The position numbers and the translations under genes were made by a program. Shown here one piece after another: positions 1 through 9,414 of a stretch of DNA of 38,995 bases. Where the stretch lies: the NCBI GenBank assembly GCA_011364975.1, contig RDOE01000028.1:1-38995 (forward strand), written 5' to 3'. Positions within the stretch are counted from its first letter, which is position 1. The number at the start of each line of letters is the position of its first letter. The DNA is from Promethearchaeota archaeon (lineage in GTDB: Archaea; Asgardarchaeota; Lokiarchaeia; Sigyniarchaeales; SOKP01). The notes below the pieces were generated by a model. That model made no database searches, was not told the DNA's origin, and saw nothing but the letters and a program-made list of their open reading frames with translations.

Positions 1-1245
1 CCCTTCCTCCATCTCAACTCCAGCAAAAGAAAAGTACATTCCTACCCCATTTGGATAAAAATGTGAAACATGAGCTGTAAATAAAACGATCCCTTTAATA
101 GCTTTTACTTTTTCTAATACATTATGATATATATTAGCAGCGTTTTCCCAAGAGGCCGCTATTTCAATTGTATCAATCGTCAGGTGATATTGTGGACTTG
201 AACTAGTTTCCGTTACATTAAATCGGGTCTCAAACCAATGTTTGACCGGCTCATCTCCACAATCTACACCTCTGAATTTTACACATTCTCGTCTAGTGAT
301 ATCTTCTTCCAACTGCACTAGCTTTTTATTGCCTTCACAAACGAAAACAACCATAACTTTTCCATTAGCATTTCCAATATGTGGAAAATGACGTCTAGTT
401 TCGTCTTTATCATAGATCCTAATTACAGCAGGATATAGCTGTTCTCGTAGGATCAGCCTTACTGCTTCTAAAGAGTCTTCAAAAGTAGAAAAAGCGTAAG
501 ATATAAGAGACCTCTCTTCGGGATAAGGCCAGATTCTTAATGTAGCTTCTGTAACAATACCCAATGTTCCTTCATTGCCTAAAAATAATTTATTTAATTG
601 AGGACCTGTAGCATTCCTTACAATTGGTTTAAATTTAATTATTTCTCCTTTTGGTAATATCATTTCCATCCCAAGGATAATATCCTCGATTTTTCCATAC
701 TTCGTTGAGAATTGCCCAGCAGCTTTGTGAGCTATCCATCCCCCAACTGAAGAGAAATACGATGATTGTGGAATATGCCCTGAGGTATAACCCTTAGCAT
801 TTAAGAATCGTTCTAAATTCATCCCATTCATTCCTGCTTCCACAGTTACCGTTAAATCTTTATCACTAATGCAAAGCAATTTGTTAAATTTTTTCATATC
901 TATGATAATACCTCCTCGAACGGGGATAGCTCCTCCAACTACTCCAGACCCTTCTCCATAGGGAATAACTGGTATTTTTTCTAGGTTTGCCAATTTTAGA
1001 ATCTCACAGATCTGTTCTTTAGTTTCAGGCCAAACAACATAATCTGGTAATCCCGCAATCTTCCCTTCTAATGTCCAATTATGCCCGACTATTGTCCCAT
1101 CTTTCGAATAAGCGAGTAGATCAATCGGACTATCTGAAAAGTTAGTTTCTCCGAGTATATTGCGCAATTTTGATTTGACCTTATCTTTATCTTTAATTTT
1201 TACCTTATTTTCCTTATATATCAGTTCAAAATCATTCAAATCCAT
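1..1245 (-). CDS. FAD-binding oxidase (GlcD / alkyl-DHAP synthase-like), C-terminus off the window
   Basis: Open frame read from an ATG at 1245 to the left edge with no stop, so about 415 N-terminal residues are present and the C-terminus is missing. The FAD PCMH domain is clear: a pyrophosphate loop GEGSGVVGG near residue 97, then GHIPQSSYFSSVGGWIAHKA and later GNEGTLGIVTEATLRIWP. The GH-x-P-x-S...FS-x-VGGW block followed by YGKIED and ATGP resembles the alkyl-dihydroxyacetonephosphate synthase branch of this superfamily more than a typical glycolate oxidase GlcD, but many archaeal members of unknown substrate look alike. Expected to oxidise a hydroxyacid, or act in ether-lipid chemistry, with FAD in the cytoplasm. 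The family call is firm; the substrate is not known. It is transcribed leftwards, away from the glm genes. Confidence 0.85.
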   Translation of the reverse strand, partial: MDLNDFELIYKENKVKIKDKDKVKSKLRNILGETNFSDSPIDLLAYSKDGTIVGHNWTLEGKIAGLPDYVVWPETKEQICEILKLANLEKIPVIPYGEGSGVVGGAIPVRGGIIIDMKKFNKLLCISDKDLTVTVEAGMNGMNLERFLNAKGYTSGHIPQSSYFSSVGGWIAHKAAGQFSTKYGKIEDIILGMEMILPKGEIIKFKPIVRNATGPQLNKLFLGNEGTLGIVTEATLRIWPYPEERSLISYAFSTFEDSLEAVRLILREQLYPAVIRIYDKDETRRHFPHIGNANGKVMVVFVCEGNKKLVQLEEDITRRECVKFRGVDCGDEPVKHWFETRFNVTETSSSPQYHLTIDTIEIAASWENAANIYHNVLEKVKAIKGIVLFTAHVSHFYPNGVGMYFSFAGVEMEEG

Positions 1246-1344
1246 AAATATCAATTTTGAAATTAATTCGATTAAATAGCTTAATGAAAAATATTACTTT
1301 AAAATTACTTCTTTTAAATTAAGTTTTAACTAAAAAGAGAAAAA

Positions 1345-2823
1345 TTATCTTATTGTCTCACCAGTTATTCGGTCCACTTTAAAATGCCTAAATTCAGCTT
1401 TTTTGATAAAAGATTCTTTTTCCTTTAATATAGTTTCTAAAACCTCAGGTGGAAAAAGATATTGAGATAATTTAAAAATCATTTCTTTAGTTTCAATACA
1501 ATTATATAATTTTAAAATTTCAAGAGAATAAATGAGTTCAGAAATGAGATCATAATTCATATCCGCTGTAAATTCTAAAATTTCAAGATTTCTGTAAATT
1601 CTTGATATAACGCTCTCTAATAAATCATAATCTTTTAGTTTTTCTAAAGTATTTCGCATATAATTACAAAATAAAATATAATATGTTGCTTCTGAAGTTA
1701 TGAAACCATCTCTATATTGCTTGATCCCATCGGGAGTAACCCTCGTATCTAATTCTTCGATTATTGCGTTAATATTACGCTCAACGTTGCTTGAATTCAA
1801 AATATTATAAATCTTTAAAATGATAACCAATTGAGATGTTTCTAATCTTTTCAAATAATTAGGTTCGAAGAATTTATTAGGTGTTTCAATTAATTGTTTG
1901 ATTTTAGGTTCTGGAAGCCATAATTTCATAAAATGAGTAGCTTTTAGGAAATAATAAATGCCATCTGTCGCTTCCATTAATGGAGCTTCAAATTCATCTA
2001 TTCCTTCTTCATATAGTTCTAATAGAAAATTTTTTGCTTTATTACGATCAATTCTCACATTTAATTCCTTTGCTATATATAATCCACAATAATAAAGATC
2101 TGGATTTTTTAAGGTGACTAAAGGTATAGTAACTAACCATTCTTCTTCGTTAGATGTAAGATAATCCATTATGGTAGAAAAATCAAAACTATTTACTAAA
2201 TTAAAGAAACCAATTATCCGATAAATTAAGTAGGTTAATTGTAATTTTTCTTTTGGCTTTTCTATAAGTTCAAAATTTTCGATCTTTGATTTATTGTTAT
2301 TTAACTTTTCTGTAATTTTATTTTTAATTAGTAGATATTTTCTTAAATTTTCTTCTTTATCTGGATATTTACTATATAAATTCTTTAAATTTGTTAATTC
2401 CATTATGAATTCTATTGGCAGAATACCTTTTGATCTCCAGCTTAACATTAAATCTGTAATATTGGGATCGATGATATAATTAACAAATTTTTCCATAAAA
2501 ATTTCATTTACAATGTAACTAAACTTTTGGGTGTAAGAGTCATAAATAGAAAGATATGATGGAGGATTCTCCTCCAATGAATATAGAAAAGGATCTGAAA
2601 ATTGATTTTTGATATATTCTTTATCAAATCCTAAATTAATAAACTCATTTGTAATTAGGCGCCCCAGTTTTATTAATTCAACTTGTAATTCTTCTTGATT
2701 ACTAACATTAGTTTTAATATTATTAGTAATTAAATTTCGGAAATAATTTTCAATAGCATTATAAAATAAATCTACATCTTCTAAGTATAAGCTTATTATA
2801 TTGAAAATTCCTTGATAAATCAT
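1345..2823 (-). CDS. Hypothetical alpha-helical protein, 492 aa
   Basis: A clean ATG-started frame of 492 residues with no family I can name. It is almost wholly helical and soluble in appearance, rich in Leu, Ile, Glu and Asn, with no signal peptide or convincing membrane segment. The stretch from about residue 290 on has repeated helix pairs and a segment with TPDGIKQYRDGFITSEATYY, faintly like the alpha/alpha barrel repeats of prenyltransferases and terpene cyclases, but no DxDD or metal-binding motif was found, so this is only a guess. It lies 100 bp upstream of the FAD oxidase on the same strand and could be co-transcribed with it. Reality of the gene is well supported by length and codon use; function is unknown. 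Confidence 0.7.
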   Translation of the reverse strand: MIYQGIFNIISLYLEDVDLFYNAIENYFRNLITNNIKTNVSNQEELQVELIKLGRLITNEFINLGFDKEYIKNQFSDPFLYSLEENPPSYLSIYDSYTQKFSYIVNEIFMEKFVNYIIDPNITDLMLSWRSKGILPIEFIMELTNLKNLYSKYPDKEENLRKYLLIKNKITEKLNNNKSKIENFELIEKPKEKLQLTYLIYRIIGFFNLVNSFDFSTIMDYLTSNEEEWLVTIPLVTLKNPDLYYCGLYIAKELNVRIDRNKAKNFLLELYEEGIDEFEAPLMEATDGIYYFLKATHFMKLWLPEPKIKQLIETPNKFFEPNYLKRLETSQLVIILKIYNILNSSNVERNINAIIEELDTRVTPDGIKQYRDGFITSEATYYILFCNYMRNTLEKLKDYDLLESVISRIYRNLEILEFTADMNYDLISELIYSLEILKLYNCIETKEMIFKLSQYLFPPEVLETILKEKESFIKKAEFRHFKVDRITGETIR

Positions 2824-3122
2824 TATACTACATTTTAAGTCGTAATTTACTGATTTAAATATAAAAAATTACTCTACTCTATGAAATATATATAAGTAAA
2901 AAAATTAATATTTTATGATTTCACACAATAATTCTACGATTTTTATTAATAACTTGCTTTTAATAAAAATAAAGTTAACAACATTTAATTAAATAATTCT
3001 AATATCCCATAATTGGAAAAAGGAACGGAAATAGATTTAATAAAAATAAATAATTAGAGTTCTTATATTTATTAATTAAGTATTAATTTTCTATTCATAC
3101 CTATTTAGATTTGGAGATAATT

Positions 3123-4550
3123 ATGACAAGTAATATTTTTGGAACGTCTGGGATAAGACGGGTTTTTCAGAATTATTCAGATAAATCTGAAGGATTTACA
3201 CCTCAAATGGCAGTAGAGGTAGGTTTAGCATTAGGTAGTTATTTGCGAGGAGGGACAGTGGTAATTGGAAAGGATATTAGAACTTCTGCTCTTCCCATAG
3301 AACACGGTTTAATATCTGGTTTGGTAAGTTGTGGTACTAACGTAAAGTCTTTAGGAATAGTAACTACCCCTACATTAGCTATGTCGCTTCCTTTCTTGAA
3401 AGCTGATGCAGGATGTATGATAACCGCGAGTCATAATACTCCTGAATATATTGGTTTAAAATTGTGGAACACTTCAGGTGTGGGTTTTTCTCCAGAACAA
3501 GAAGAAGAGATTGAGAGAATTTATAACGAAAAAGATTTTGTTAAAACAGAATGGGATGGCGTTGGCAAGTTATCGATTATAAATGACATTAATGATGTCC
3601 ATATCTCCGAAATTATAGAAAAAATAAATCTTGATGGAAGTAAATTACATATAATTATAGATCCAGGTAATGGAACCGGTTGTGATATCGTTCCAAAATT
3701 ATTAAGCGCTTATCGTATTGATCACTTCACATCTATTAATGCAAATATGTCTGGGAATTTTCCAGGGCGTCTATCAGAACCAAGTAAAGAAAATCTAATG
3801 CAAATTTCTAAATTTTTAAGAATATCAACTCAAGAAGAAATTGGTATTGCCTTGGATGGCGATGCGGATAGAGTAATTTTTCTTGATGAAGATGGAGAGA
3901 TTGTTGATCCTATTCGGTTAATGACCTTATTAGCGAAATTTCATATCAAAGAATATAAAGGACAATATCCAAAGGACAATATGAAGATTGCCACTCCAAT
4001 CAATTCCTCAAGTTTAATAGAAAATGTTTTAGAACCTTTGGGGTGTCAAGTAATACGGACTGAAGTCGGAGATATCAAAGTTGCTATTGCTTTAAAAGAA
4101 CAAGGGGGATTTTTGGGAGGAGAAACTTCTGGAACATATATTTGGCCTGAATTTCACTATGGTCCTGATTCAATAGTAACTATAGCTAAAGTATTAAATG
4201 TGATATTAACCACCAACAAAAGTTTGAAAGAATTACTTAAAGATATACCGAATTACCCTTATTTTGCGGATAAATTTAAGTTAAAGAAAGATATCCCTTT
4301 TACTTCTGAAACTAATGAATTAATAATTAAAGAAATGAATGACTTATTTGATTCTATCGGTAAAAAGTTAAAAAATGTTAATATGATGGATGGATGCCGT
4401 TTTGATTATGAAGATGGCTGGCTTCTAATTCGAAGGTCTGGAACGAGTCCATTCTTACGAATATCAGGGGAATCTAATAAAACTATGGACGATTCTATTG
4501 AAATGAATAGACTAACAAAGGAAAGAATGCAAACCTTAAATTTAATTTAG
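3123..4550 (+). CDS. glmM: Phosphoglucosamine mutase / phosphomannomutase family (alpha-D-phosphohexomutase)
   Basis: 475 residues, the usual length for archaeal GlmM/ManB. Visible motifs: the phosphoserine loop TASHNTPEYIG with the phosphorylated Ser at about 103, the Mg-binding loop DGDADR at 245-250, the sugar-binding GGETSG at 332-337, and the C-terminal phosphate-binding loop RRSGTSPFLRIS. It interconverts glucosamine-6-phosphate and glucosamine-1-phosphate or the equivalent mannose phosphates. I chose ATG 3123 instead of an in-frame TTG at 3111 because GGAG lies at 3113-3116, six bases before this ATG and inside the longer reading. The nearby glmS supports the glucosamine role, but phosphohexomutase specificity cannot be settled by sequence. 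It converges with the SIS-domain gene, 13 bp away. Confidence 0.93.
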   Translation: MTSNIFGTSGIRRVFQNYSDKSEGFTPQMAVEVGLALGSYLRGGTVVIGKDIRTSALPIEHGLISGLVSCGTNVKSLGIVTTPTLAMSLPFLKADAGCMITASHNTPEYIGLKLWNTSGVGFSPEQEEEIERIYNEKDFVKTEWDGVGKLSIINDINDVHISEIIEKINLDGSKLHIIIDPGNGTGCDIVPKLLSAYRIDHFTSINANMSGNFPGRLSEPSKENLMQISKFLRISTQEEIGIALDGDADRVIFLDEDGEIVDPIRLMTLLAKFHIKEYKGQYPKDNMKIATPINSSSLIENVLEPLGCQVIRTEVGDIKVAIALKEQGGFLGGETSGTYIWPEFHYGPDSIVTIAKVLNVILTTNKSLKELLKDIPNYPYFADKFKLKKDIPFTSETNELIIKEMNDLFDSIGKKLKNVNMMDGCRFDYEDGWLLIRRSGTSPFLRISGESNKTMDDSIEMNRLTKERMQTLNLI

Positions 4551-4563
4551 AAATTCTCTCTTT

Positions 4564-5667
4564 TCATATATTACTAACTTTTTTTAGAAATTTGGGTTCA
4601 TCCGGATTTAAACCATTTACGCGAGCAATCTCTAAAGTTAATAATTGAATTGCAAGGATCATCACTAAAGGTTGAAGGTCAAGTGAGGTATCTGGAACCT
4701 GTAACCCGATATCAAAGGGAAGATCATGTATATTTTCATCTAAGGATTCATATATCGCAAGGATAGTTGCTTTTCTCTCCTTTATTCGCTCAAGTAAATT
4801 CAATAGTTTATTTTTTCTACTGTCTCTTTCTTGAGGAATTATTGCTATTATACAAGTATCCGAATCTGCAAGGGTTATAGGCCCATGAGGAAATTCCGCT
4901 GTTGAATAAGCTTGCCCAAAAATACGTGCACCTTCCTTTAGTTTTAGAGAACCCTCCATTGCTGTAGCATAATCCGGTCCACTGCCAAGTATGAAACAAA
5001 ATTTAACAAATTTGAAATGATATGAAGAATTTATTACTTTTTTATGTAGGATGGGTAAAGTGGAGTGAATTTTATCTGGTATTCTTCTTAATTCACCCCA
5101 TAATGAATCATATTCTTCACTTGTAATTGATTTATTTAAATGAGAGATTTCTAATGATAACATTGATAGTAGAGTTAATTGTGCAACATAAGTTTTCGTT
5201 GCTAGTACGGAGATCTCTTCTCCACACCCTAAACCTATAACGCAATCTGTAATTTTTGAGAGATTTGAATTCGTATTATTTGTAATAGCAATAGTTAAAC
5301 ATCCCAGATCTTTTGCAATCTTGATCGAATCAATTGTGTCGCTCGTCTCTCCACTTTGAGAAATCCCAATAACACAATCATCCTTTTTTAAAATAGGTTT
5401 GATCAAATATTGAAATTCCATTGAAAACTCTGTGTACGTAGGGATTTTCGTAATCCTATTAAACAAATAGTTCATCGCAAAACCAGCATGATATGAACTA
5501 CCAGCACCGATTAAATAAATGTGCCTAATTCCTGATTCTTTAATTATCTGTGCAATTCTTTGTATTTCATTTTTCTGTTCAATAACTTTCTTCAATATTA
5601 AGGGAATTTCATAAATTTCTTTTTCAGTATATTTTCCTAATATAGCTTTATCTTTTGATTTATTCAT
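4564..5667 (-). CDS. Double-SIS sugar isomerase, GlmS-like without glutaminase domain
   Basis: 367 residues with two SIS domains and no N-terminal glutamine amidotransferase domain. The first SIS shows LIGAGSSYHAG, SQSGETSDT and LATKTY; the second shows LGSGPDYATAMEGSLKLKEG and a FPHGPITL loop. The Glu of LKLKE and the Lys in the tail (NPDEPKFLKKVSNI) match the isomerase residues of GlmS (E. coli Glu488 and Lys603), so ketose/aldose isomerisation of an amino or hexose phosphate is likely. Such proteins act as glucosamine-6-phosphate deaminases, ammonia-dependent synthases or fructosamine deglycases; the sequence does not choose among these. It is transcribed divergently from full glmS, with 216 bp between them. 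Cytoplasmic. Confidence 0.88.
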   Translation of the reverse strand: MNKSKDKAILGKYTEKEIYEIPLILKKVIEQKNEIQRIAQIIKESGIRHIYLIGAGSSYHAGFAMNYLFNRITKIPTYTEFSMEFQYLIKPILKKDDCVIGISQSGETSDTIDSIKIAKDLGCLTIAITNNTNSNLSKITDCVIGLGCGEEISVLATKTYVAQLTLLSMLSLEISHLNKSITSEEYDSLWGELRRIPDKIHSTLPILHKKVINSSYHFKFVKFCFILGSGPDYATAMEGSLKLKEGARIFGQAYSTAEFPHGPITLADSDTCIIAIIPQERDSRKNKLLNLLERIKERKATILAIYESLDENIHDLPFDIGLQVPDTSLDLQPLVMILAIQLLTLEIARVNGLNPDEPKFLKKVSNI

Positions 5668-5883
5668 ATTATATCATAGAAAATTTGGAGTCTCAGTTTA
5701 TAAAAATCCTAAGAAGCTTAGTTATTTCTTATTGCGTTCAACAAATTAAAATATTTAACCAATTAACGTAATAATCTTAAAATAAATATCATTCTTTTTT
5801 AATTTAATTGCATTAAAATTACGAGAATATTTGCAGAATAATTTGAGTCTTTCGTAAAATAATAAAAAAAGTGATAAATAGCT

Positions 5884-7740
5884 ATGTGTGGAATATTTGG
5901 ATTAATAACAAATCAAGATATAGAGATTGGAAAAATAATTCTTGAAGGGATTAAACGCTTAGAATATAGAGGGTATGATTCATGTGGAATTGTAGCTCAG
6001 CATAATTCTAAATTGTATGTAAAGAAAGATGCAGGTAAAATTAATGAAATTCATAAAAGACTCAAATTAGATGAATTTCCTTTTGGTACTAAATTAGGTT
6101 TAGCACATACACGGTGGGCTACTCACGGACCTCCGACTAAGATCAATAGTCATCCCCATCTTGATTGTAATGAGAAGATAGCTGTGTTACATAACGGTAT
6201 TCTCGAAAATTTTTTTGAGTTAAAAGAAGAGTTGGAAAGAAAGGGGCATATATTCAGATCTGAAACAGATACAGAAATTTTTCCTCATTTAATTGAAGAG
6301 TATATGAAAACCGGAATAGATTTTAAATTTGCTGTTAGTGAGGCAATGAAGCGTTGTAAAGGTGCTTATGGTTTAGCAATCTGTCATGCTGAATATCCTG
6401 ATCAAATAATTGTTGTTAGAAAAGAATCTCCTCTTGTTATTGGATTGGAAGAAGGGAAAACCACTTATTGTGCTTCAGATATCCCCGCATTTTTGCCTTA
6501 TACTCGTGAATGCTATATATTGGATGACAATGAAATGGCAGTTTTAGCAGCAGGATATGTTGATTTTTATGATATTGATAATTTAACAAATCCAAAAGAA
6601 AAAGAGAAGCAAATTATTCAATGGAGTATTGACGCTGCGGAAAAAGGCGGTTATAAACATTTTATGTTAAAAGAAATTTATGAAGAACCGTCTGCAATGC
6701 GGAGGACATTAAAGATTTCAAAAGAGACTTTACAAATATTTGCTCGAATTCTTTGGGGGGCAAAAAATATTTATATCACTGCAGCAGGCACTTCATATTA
6801 TGCCTGTTTAGCTGGTAAATTTATAATTACTAAATTTTTGCATAAATACATTGAAGCCATTGAATGTTCTGAATTTCAAACTCAATTAGGTGATGCTCTC
6901 CAAGAAGATTCTGTAATAATTGCTGTATCCCAGTCAGGAGAAACTGTAGATACGATTGAGGCAATAAGATGGGCTAAAGAAAAGTTAAAGAATAATGTTA
7001 AAATTTTATGTATAACAAATGTTGTAGGGTCTTCATTAACACGTTATTCTGATTACGTTATTGTAACTCAAGCAGGTCCTGAAATTGGAGTTGCAGCGAC
7101 AAAAACGTATTGTACTCAAGTCCTAACCCTAGCATTAATCGGTTTAGAGATCGCTAAATTTAGAAAAATATTAACTAAGGAAGAGATTGATAATTATTAT
7201 CACGCGTTAAATTCAACTCCAGATATTATTGAAACCTTTTTACAGGAAAATATTGATTTAATAAAGGATATCGTTAAAAATCTTGACAAAAGTCATAATT
7301 TTTTCTACTTAGCTCGAGGTATTTCCATTGCTACGGCAAGAGAAGGGGGTCTGAAGTTAAAAGAGGTAGCATGTCGATTTATTGAGGGTTATTCCGCAGC
7401 CCACGCAAAACATGGACCTATATCTTTAGTTAGAGAAGGTTTTCCAATAATCTTTATTGCTCCACCTGATGAGACTTATGAAAGATTATTGGGGAATGTA
7501 ATGGAATTTAAGGCAAGAGGCGGTATGATCATCTCGGTTGTTGTTGAAGATGATAGGTTAATAACGGGATTTAGCCACCGAACAATACGAATCCCTCAAC
7601 CGAGTGATAAATACTTCAGTTTATTTAGCCCGATAACCTTTATTCCTGCTTTACAATTACTATCCTATTATGCTGCCCTTAAGAACGGACTTGATCCCGA
7701 TCAACCATTAAATTTGGCAAAAACGGTTACTGTACATTAA
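5884..7740 (+). CDS. glmS: Glutamine-fructose-6-phosphate aminotransferase (isomerizing)
   Basis: 618 residues, the full GlmS length. It begins MCGIFGL, so Cys2 is the N-terminal nucleophile of the glutaminase domain; HTRWATHG, the LHNGIL loop and the SETDTE motif follow. Two SIS domains make up the isomerase half, with AAGTSYYA, VSQSGETVDT, GVAATKTYCTQ, GLKLKEVACR, HAKHGPISL and the tail NLAKTVTV carrying the Schiff-base Lys. It makes glucosamine-6-phosphate from fructose-6-phosphate and glutamine, the entry step to UDP-GlcNAc. The start must be this ATG because processing exposes Cys2; the upstream ribosome-binding site (AAGTGAT) is weak. It ends 4 bp before the convergent GH13 gene. Confidence 0.97.
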   Translation: MCGIFGLITNQDIEIGKIILEGIKRLEYRGYDSCGIVAQHNSKLYVKKDAGKINEIHKRLKLDEFPFGTKLGLAHTRWATHGPPTKINSHPHLDCNEKIAVLHNGILENFFELKEELERKGHIFRSETDTEIFPHLIEEYMKTGIDFKFAVSEAMKRCKGAYGLAICHAEYPDQIIVVRKESPLVIGLEEGKTTYCASDIPAFLPYTRECYILDDNEMAVLAAGYVDFYDIDNLTNPKEKEKQIIQWSIDAAEKGGYKHFMLKEIYEEPSAMRRTLKISKETLQIFARILWGAKNIYITAAGTSYYACLAGKFIITKFLHKYIEAIECSEFQTQLGDALQEDSVIIAVSQSGETVDTIEAIRWAKEKLKNNVKILCITNVVGSSLTRYSDYVIVTQAGPEIGVAATKTYCTQVLTLALIGLEIAKFRKILTKEEIDNYYHALNSTPDIIETFLQENIDLIKDIVKNLDKSHNFFYLARGISIATAREGGLKLKEVACRFIEGYSAAHAKHGPISLVREGFPIIFIAPPDETYERLLGNVMEFKARGGMIISVVVEDDRLITGFSHRTIRIPQPSDKYFSLFSPITFIPALQLLSYYAALKNGLDPDQPLNLAKTVTVH

Positions 7741-7744
7741 GTTT

Positions 7745-9238
7745 TCATTGTTGTCTTTTAACCTCAAATATATGAGCTTTCCAGGCATCTAATTCTATAT
7801 ATAATCCAAAATTTTTCAAATCTTCACCCTTATAGATATATTCTTTATCATTCAATAGATCGTTGAATTTCCAGTTAAAAGAACCATAATCAATATTATT
7901 AATCTTAATATGTGCTTTTGATTTCACCAAACTATAATTTACTACAGTAATAAGATGTATACTATCTAAGATCCATTGGTATGCTATTATATTCTGATAA
8001 GTTGTATCATGGGATATTATGGGAGTTACGGTACATAAAACCCATTTAGCATTATTATATTTTTTTCCTGGAATGATTTGTAATAGCTTATTATAAAATT
8101 CGATTAATTCTATATCTTCCTCTTCAGGAGGAATTCGTTTTAATTGGACAGGTAATTTAACTTGATGGCCATGAGTTTGCCCTTCAAAAATTAATCTTGC
8201 CCCCGGAAGAGTAAGTATTATAATAGCTGCTGCTTTTGAAGCTTCTTTTCCAAATATACTAACTGCTCTCTCCTCATCATGATTTTCTATAAATCTTACT
8301 AATTTCGACTGGTATTGCCAATCAGCGCTAAGAAGATCAACGACTGCCTGAGCATTTTCATTAGCAAGGCGATCATAGAGTTTTTTATCATAACAATAAT
8401 CAAATCCTTGTTTTATAAGAGTTGATTCAAGATCCCAATAAACTTCAGCAATAAATTTAAAATTTGGGTATTTTTCTCTAACCTTTTGAATGATTTCTTC
8501 CCAATATTCTTTTTCCAATGGACTTCCAGCTTTTTCACCCCAGGTTGTTGAAAATACATCATTAATCATTAACATTGCCATATCGCATCTTACTCCATCA
8601 CACTGCTGAGCTATTGAGAGTAAAGTATTAATTGCTTTTGAACGGGCTTCCTTAGCAAAAGCATTAATTTGTATGGTATCGGTCCATGGAGGAAAATTAG
8701 GATCTCTACCATAAGCATATATCGTTTTACCTAAAGAGAAATAATCATATGGCTTTTTCATAAGATCGTCCAAGGTTCCTTTAATAAAAACATCAGACTT
8801 TTCGAGTGTCCATAAATGATCAACTGAAACATGATTAGGAACAAAATCTAAGATTAAGAAAATTCCTCGCGCTTCTAGCTCCTTTCGAAAAGAAGATAAT
8901 GCTTCCGGACCACCTATTTGTTTACTCACATGATAATAATATACTGAATATGGAGATCCTACAATATCATCAGTATTATAGTAACGTAAAGCTTTCTGAT
9001 ATTCTTTTTGTAATGCTTCATTCTCAATAGCGATAGCTCTACTTTTTGGACTTCTTTCCCACACTCCCATTAACCAAACCGCATCAAATACACTAAATTC
9101 CTGATCAATCAATTCAACTGGAATATTAGCTAAGGTTATTTTATGCCCGTATATTTCTGTAAGGGTATTTAACCAAGGCAATGTGTTAATTTCATATATT
9201 TTGGGATGGTTAGGCCATTCTATTCTACTTTTTGACAT
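7745..9238 (-). CDS. Alpha-amylase family (GH13) glycoside hydrolase or transglycosylase
   Basis: 497 residues with a recognisable GH13 TIM barrel. All four conserved regions are visible: DFVPNH (131-136), GVRCDMAM with the nucleophile Asp at about 219, FIAEVYWD with the acid/base Glu at about 265, and FIENHDEERA with the transition-state Asp at about 321. A beta-sandwich tail follows. There is no signal peptide, so it acts inside the cell, perhaps on glycogen, a disaccharide or a sugar-nucleotide-derived glucan. The N-terminal PKIYEINTLPWLNTL segment is typical of this intracellular subgroup. Substrate and hydrolase versus transferase activity are unresolved. It converges tightly with glmS. 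Confidence 0.9.
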   Translation of the reverse strand: MSKSRIEWPNHPKIYEINTLPWLNTLTEIYGHKITLANIPVELIDQEFSVFDAVWLMGVWERSPKSRAIAIENEALQKEYQKALRYYNTDDIVGSPYSVYYYHVSKQIGGPEALSSFRKELEARGIFLILDFVPNHVSVDHLWTLEKSDVFIKGTLDDLMKKPYDYFSLGKTIYAYGRDPNFPPWTDTIQINAFAKEARSKAINTLLSIAQQCDGVRCDMAMLMINDVFSTTWGEKAGSPLEKEYWEEIIQKVREKYPNFKFIAEVYWDLESTLIKQGFDYCYDKKLYDRLANENAQAVVDLLSADWQYQSKLVRFIENHDEERAVSIFGKEASKAAAIIILTLPGARLIFEGQTHGHQVKLPVQLKRIPPEEEDIELIEFYNKLLQIIPGKKYNNAKWVLCTVTPIISHDTTYQNIIAYQWILDSIHLITVVNYSLVKSKAHIKINNIDYGSFNWKFNDLLNDKEYIYKGEDLKNFGLYIELDAWKAHIFEVKRQQ

Positions 9239-9379
9239 TATTTATAACTAAACTTAAACAGTATTTCCTAATAATAATTATAAAATATCTCTCCTCATTT
9301 AAAAAATAAATTTAAATTTATCTAGTATACCGCTTAGTTTAGAAAAATCAATAGATATAAATTATTAATTAATCATATG

Positions 9380-9387
9380 AAATATAA
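9380..9387 (+). promoter_or_regulatory. Possible TATA box upstream of the 190-aa coiled-coil gene
   Basis: AAATATAA lies 28-35 bases before the ATG at 9415. With archaeal TATA-to-start spacing of about 26 bases, transcription would begin around 9410, giving a nearly leaderless mRNA, which fits the lack of a Shine-Dalgarno sequence. In such AT-rich DNA matches of this kind are frequent by chance. Confidence 0.3.
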
Positions 9388-9414
9388 AGAAAAGTAAAGT
9401 AGCTAGATTTTAAA

